Shown here: in pieces, positions 6,088 through 6,811 of the stretch | How the letters are laid out: every line of letters begins with the position of its first letter | Numbering within the stretch: position 1 is the first letter of the stretch | DNA from: an uncultured Spirochaetales bacterium | GTDB lineage: Bacteria > Spirochaetota > Spirochaetia > Sphaerochaetales > Sphaerochaetaceae | Length of the DNA stretch: 6,811 nucleotides | Reading direction: 5' to 3' | Assembly: GCA_937902565.1 (NCBI GenBank) | Contig: CALFMX010000085.1 | Coordinates: 1 to 6,811, forward strand | Notes under the pieces: model-generated | Database searches by the model: none | What the model was told of the DNA's origin: nothing | What the model saw: only the letters and a program-made list of their open reading frames with translations | Made by a program: the position numbers and the translations under genes

Positions 6088-6811
6088 ACCCAGTTCGCGG
6101 TGGCGCTGCAAGGTGGTCCAGCGGTCTCCAAAGTGCTGGGCCAGCGCATTGACCAGGTAGACCGAGCGGTGCTGGCCGCCGGTGCAGCCCACCGACACGG
6201 TGGCGTAGCTGCGGTGGTTCTTCACCAGCTCGGGCAGCCAGTTGTCCAGAAACTGGATGATGTCGTTTTGCATCTGCAGCACCTTGGGCTGCTGAGCCAG
6301 AAAGTTGGCGACCGGCGCTTCCAATCCCGTGTGCGGGCGCAGCTCGGGCTCGTAGTAGGGGTTGGGCAGCATGCGCACATCGAACATGTAGTCGCTGTCG
6401 ATGGGGATGCCGTGCTTGAAGCCAAAGGACTGGAACAGCAGGGTCAGGCTTGACTGCGGCGCCTGGATCCAGTCCTTGATATGCGCCTGCAGCTGGGAGC
6501 CGCGCATATTGCTGGTGTCGATCACATGGGCCTGCTCGCGCAGATCGGACAGAAGCGCACGTTCCTCTTCAATCATCTGCACCAGCGCGCGCGGGCCTTG
6601 CTGCAGTTTTTCGTTGGTCAGCGGATGGCGCCTGCGGGTTTCGGAAAAGCGGCGCATCAGCGTATCGCGCTGTGCATCCATGTAGATCAGCCGAACCTGG
6701 GCGCCAGCGGCGCGCAGGCGGTCGAGTTGCGCAGGCACCAGGTACAGGCCCTTGGCACTGCGCGCGTCGATGGCGATGGCCACGCGGCTGCCATGCTGCC
6801 ACTGCTCCAGC
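6070..6811 (-). CDS. rapZ: RNase adapter protein RapZ, N-terminus cut by window
   Basis: RapZ binds GlcNAc metabolites, nucleotides and small RNAs. In E. coli it guides RNase E to the sRNA GlmZ and so tunes glucosamine-6-phosphate synthase; in Burkholderiales the exact targets are less clear. The frame is open to the window edge, so the GTG at 6783 is an internal valine and about 247 of roughly 285-295 residues are seen. The N-terminal Walker A is outside the window. Visible family blocks include RRFSETRRRHPL, VIDTSNM, FGFKHGIPIDSDYMFDVRMLPNPYYEPELRP (spanning about 6350-6440) and the C-terminal GCTGGQHRSV with its HRS motif. The gene is convergent with the DUF2789 gene. Alternative older names are YvcJ or 'nucleotide-binding P-loop protein'. 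Confidence 0.95.
   Translation of the reverse strand, partial: LEQWQHGSRVAIAIDARSAKGLYLVPAQLDRLRAAGAQVRLIYMDAQRDTLMRRFSETRRRHPLTNEKLQQGPRALVQMIEEERALLSDLREQAHVIDTSNMRGSQLQAHIKDWIQAPQSSLTLLFQSFGFKHGIPIDSDYMFDVRMLPNPYYEPELRPHTGLEAPVANFLAQQPKVLQMQNDIIQFLDNWLPELVKNHRSYATVSVGCTGGQHRSVYLVNALAQHFGDRWTTLQRHRELGAKHSG

Noticed and set aside
1..6811. CRISPR array, tRNA/rRNA gene or insertion sequence
   Set aside because: I found no regularly spaced repeats, no tRNA-like cloverleaf and no transposase or terminal repeats by eye.

Overview
This window looks like two unrelated pieces of bacterial DNA joined inside one open reading frame. The left piece, about 1-4420, ends in the middle of a DUF5107/TPR gene. 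The right piece, about 4420-6811, begins in the last quarter of a mutM (fpg) gene and continues as mutY, a DUF2789 gene and a convergent, truncated rapZ. The right block is typical of Comamonadaceae (Burkholderiales): the protein wording, GC-rich codons and mutM-mutY-rapZ neighbourhood all fit. The left block is not Burkholderiales. A large DUF5107/TPR protein beside a FecCD-type transporter suggests an anaerobic fermenter, perhaps a spirochaete of the Sphaerochaeta type. That assignment is a guess from remembered families, without any search.

Left block, 1-1856: a compact transport operon. It holds the C-terminal half of a FecCD/BtuC-type permease cut by the window edge. The complete ABC ATPase overlaps it by ATGA, and a 175-residue soluble protein of an uncharacterised family follows with a strong Shine-Dalgarno site. 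Together the permease and ATPase would form the membrane and motor parts of an importer for an iron chelate, haem or corrinoid. The substrate-binding protein would lie upstream of the window. The spacer 1857-2071 carries a hairpin, a probable sigma-70 promoter and two overlapping 17-bp dyads. It then leads into the DUF5107 gene, whose product has a mutarotase-like N-terminal domain and TPR repeats and is presumably linked to carbohydrate metabolism.

Junction, about 4415-4441: the reading frame passes without a stop from TPR sequence into the MutM C-terminus, including an intact C-X2-C-X16-C-X2-C zinc finger. The segment at the join reads plausibly both as a TPR helix and as MutM, which suggests short shared sequence between the two parents. 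A chimeric assembly or chimeric molecule is the simplest explanation; a real recombinant is possible but less likely.

Right block, 4421-6811: mutM and mutY are the two glycosylases of the 8-oxoguanine (GO) repair pathway. MutY is complete, with its catalytic residues and iron-sulfur cluster present. A small DUF2789 protein follows, and then rapZ on the other strand, missing its N-terminus and Walker A region at the window edge. I saw no RNA genes, CRISPR arrays or insertion sequences.
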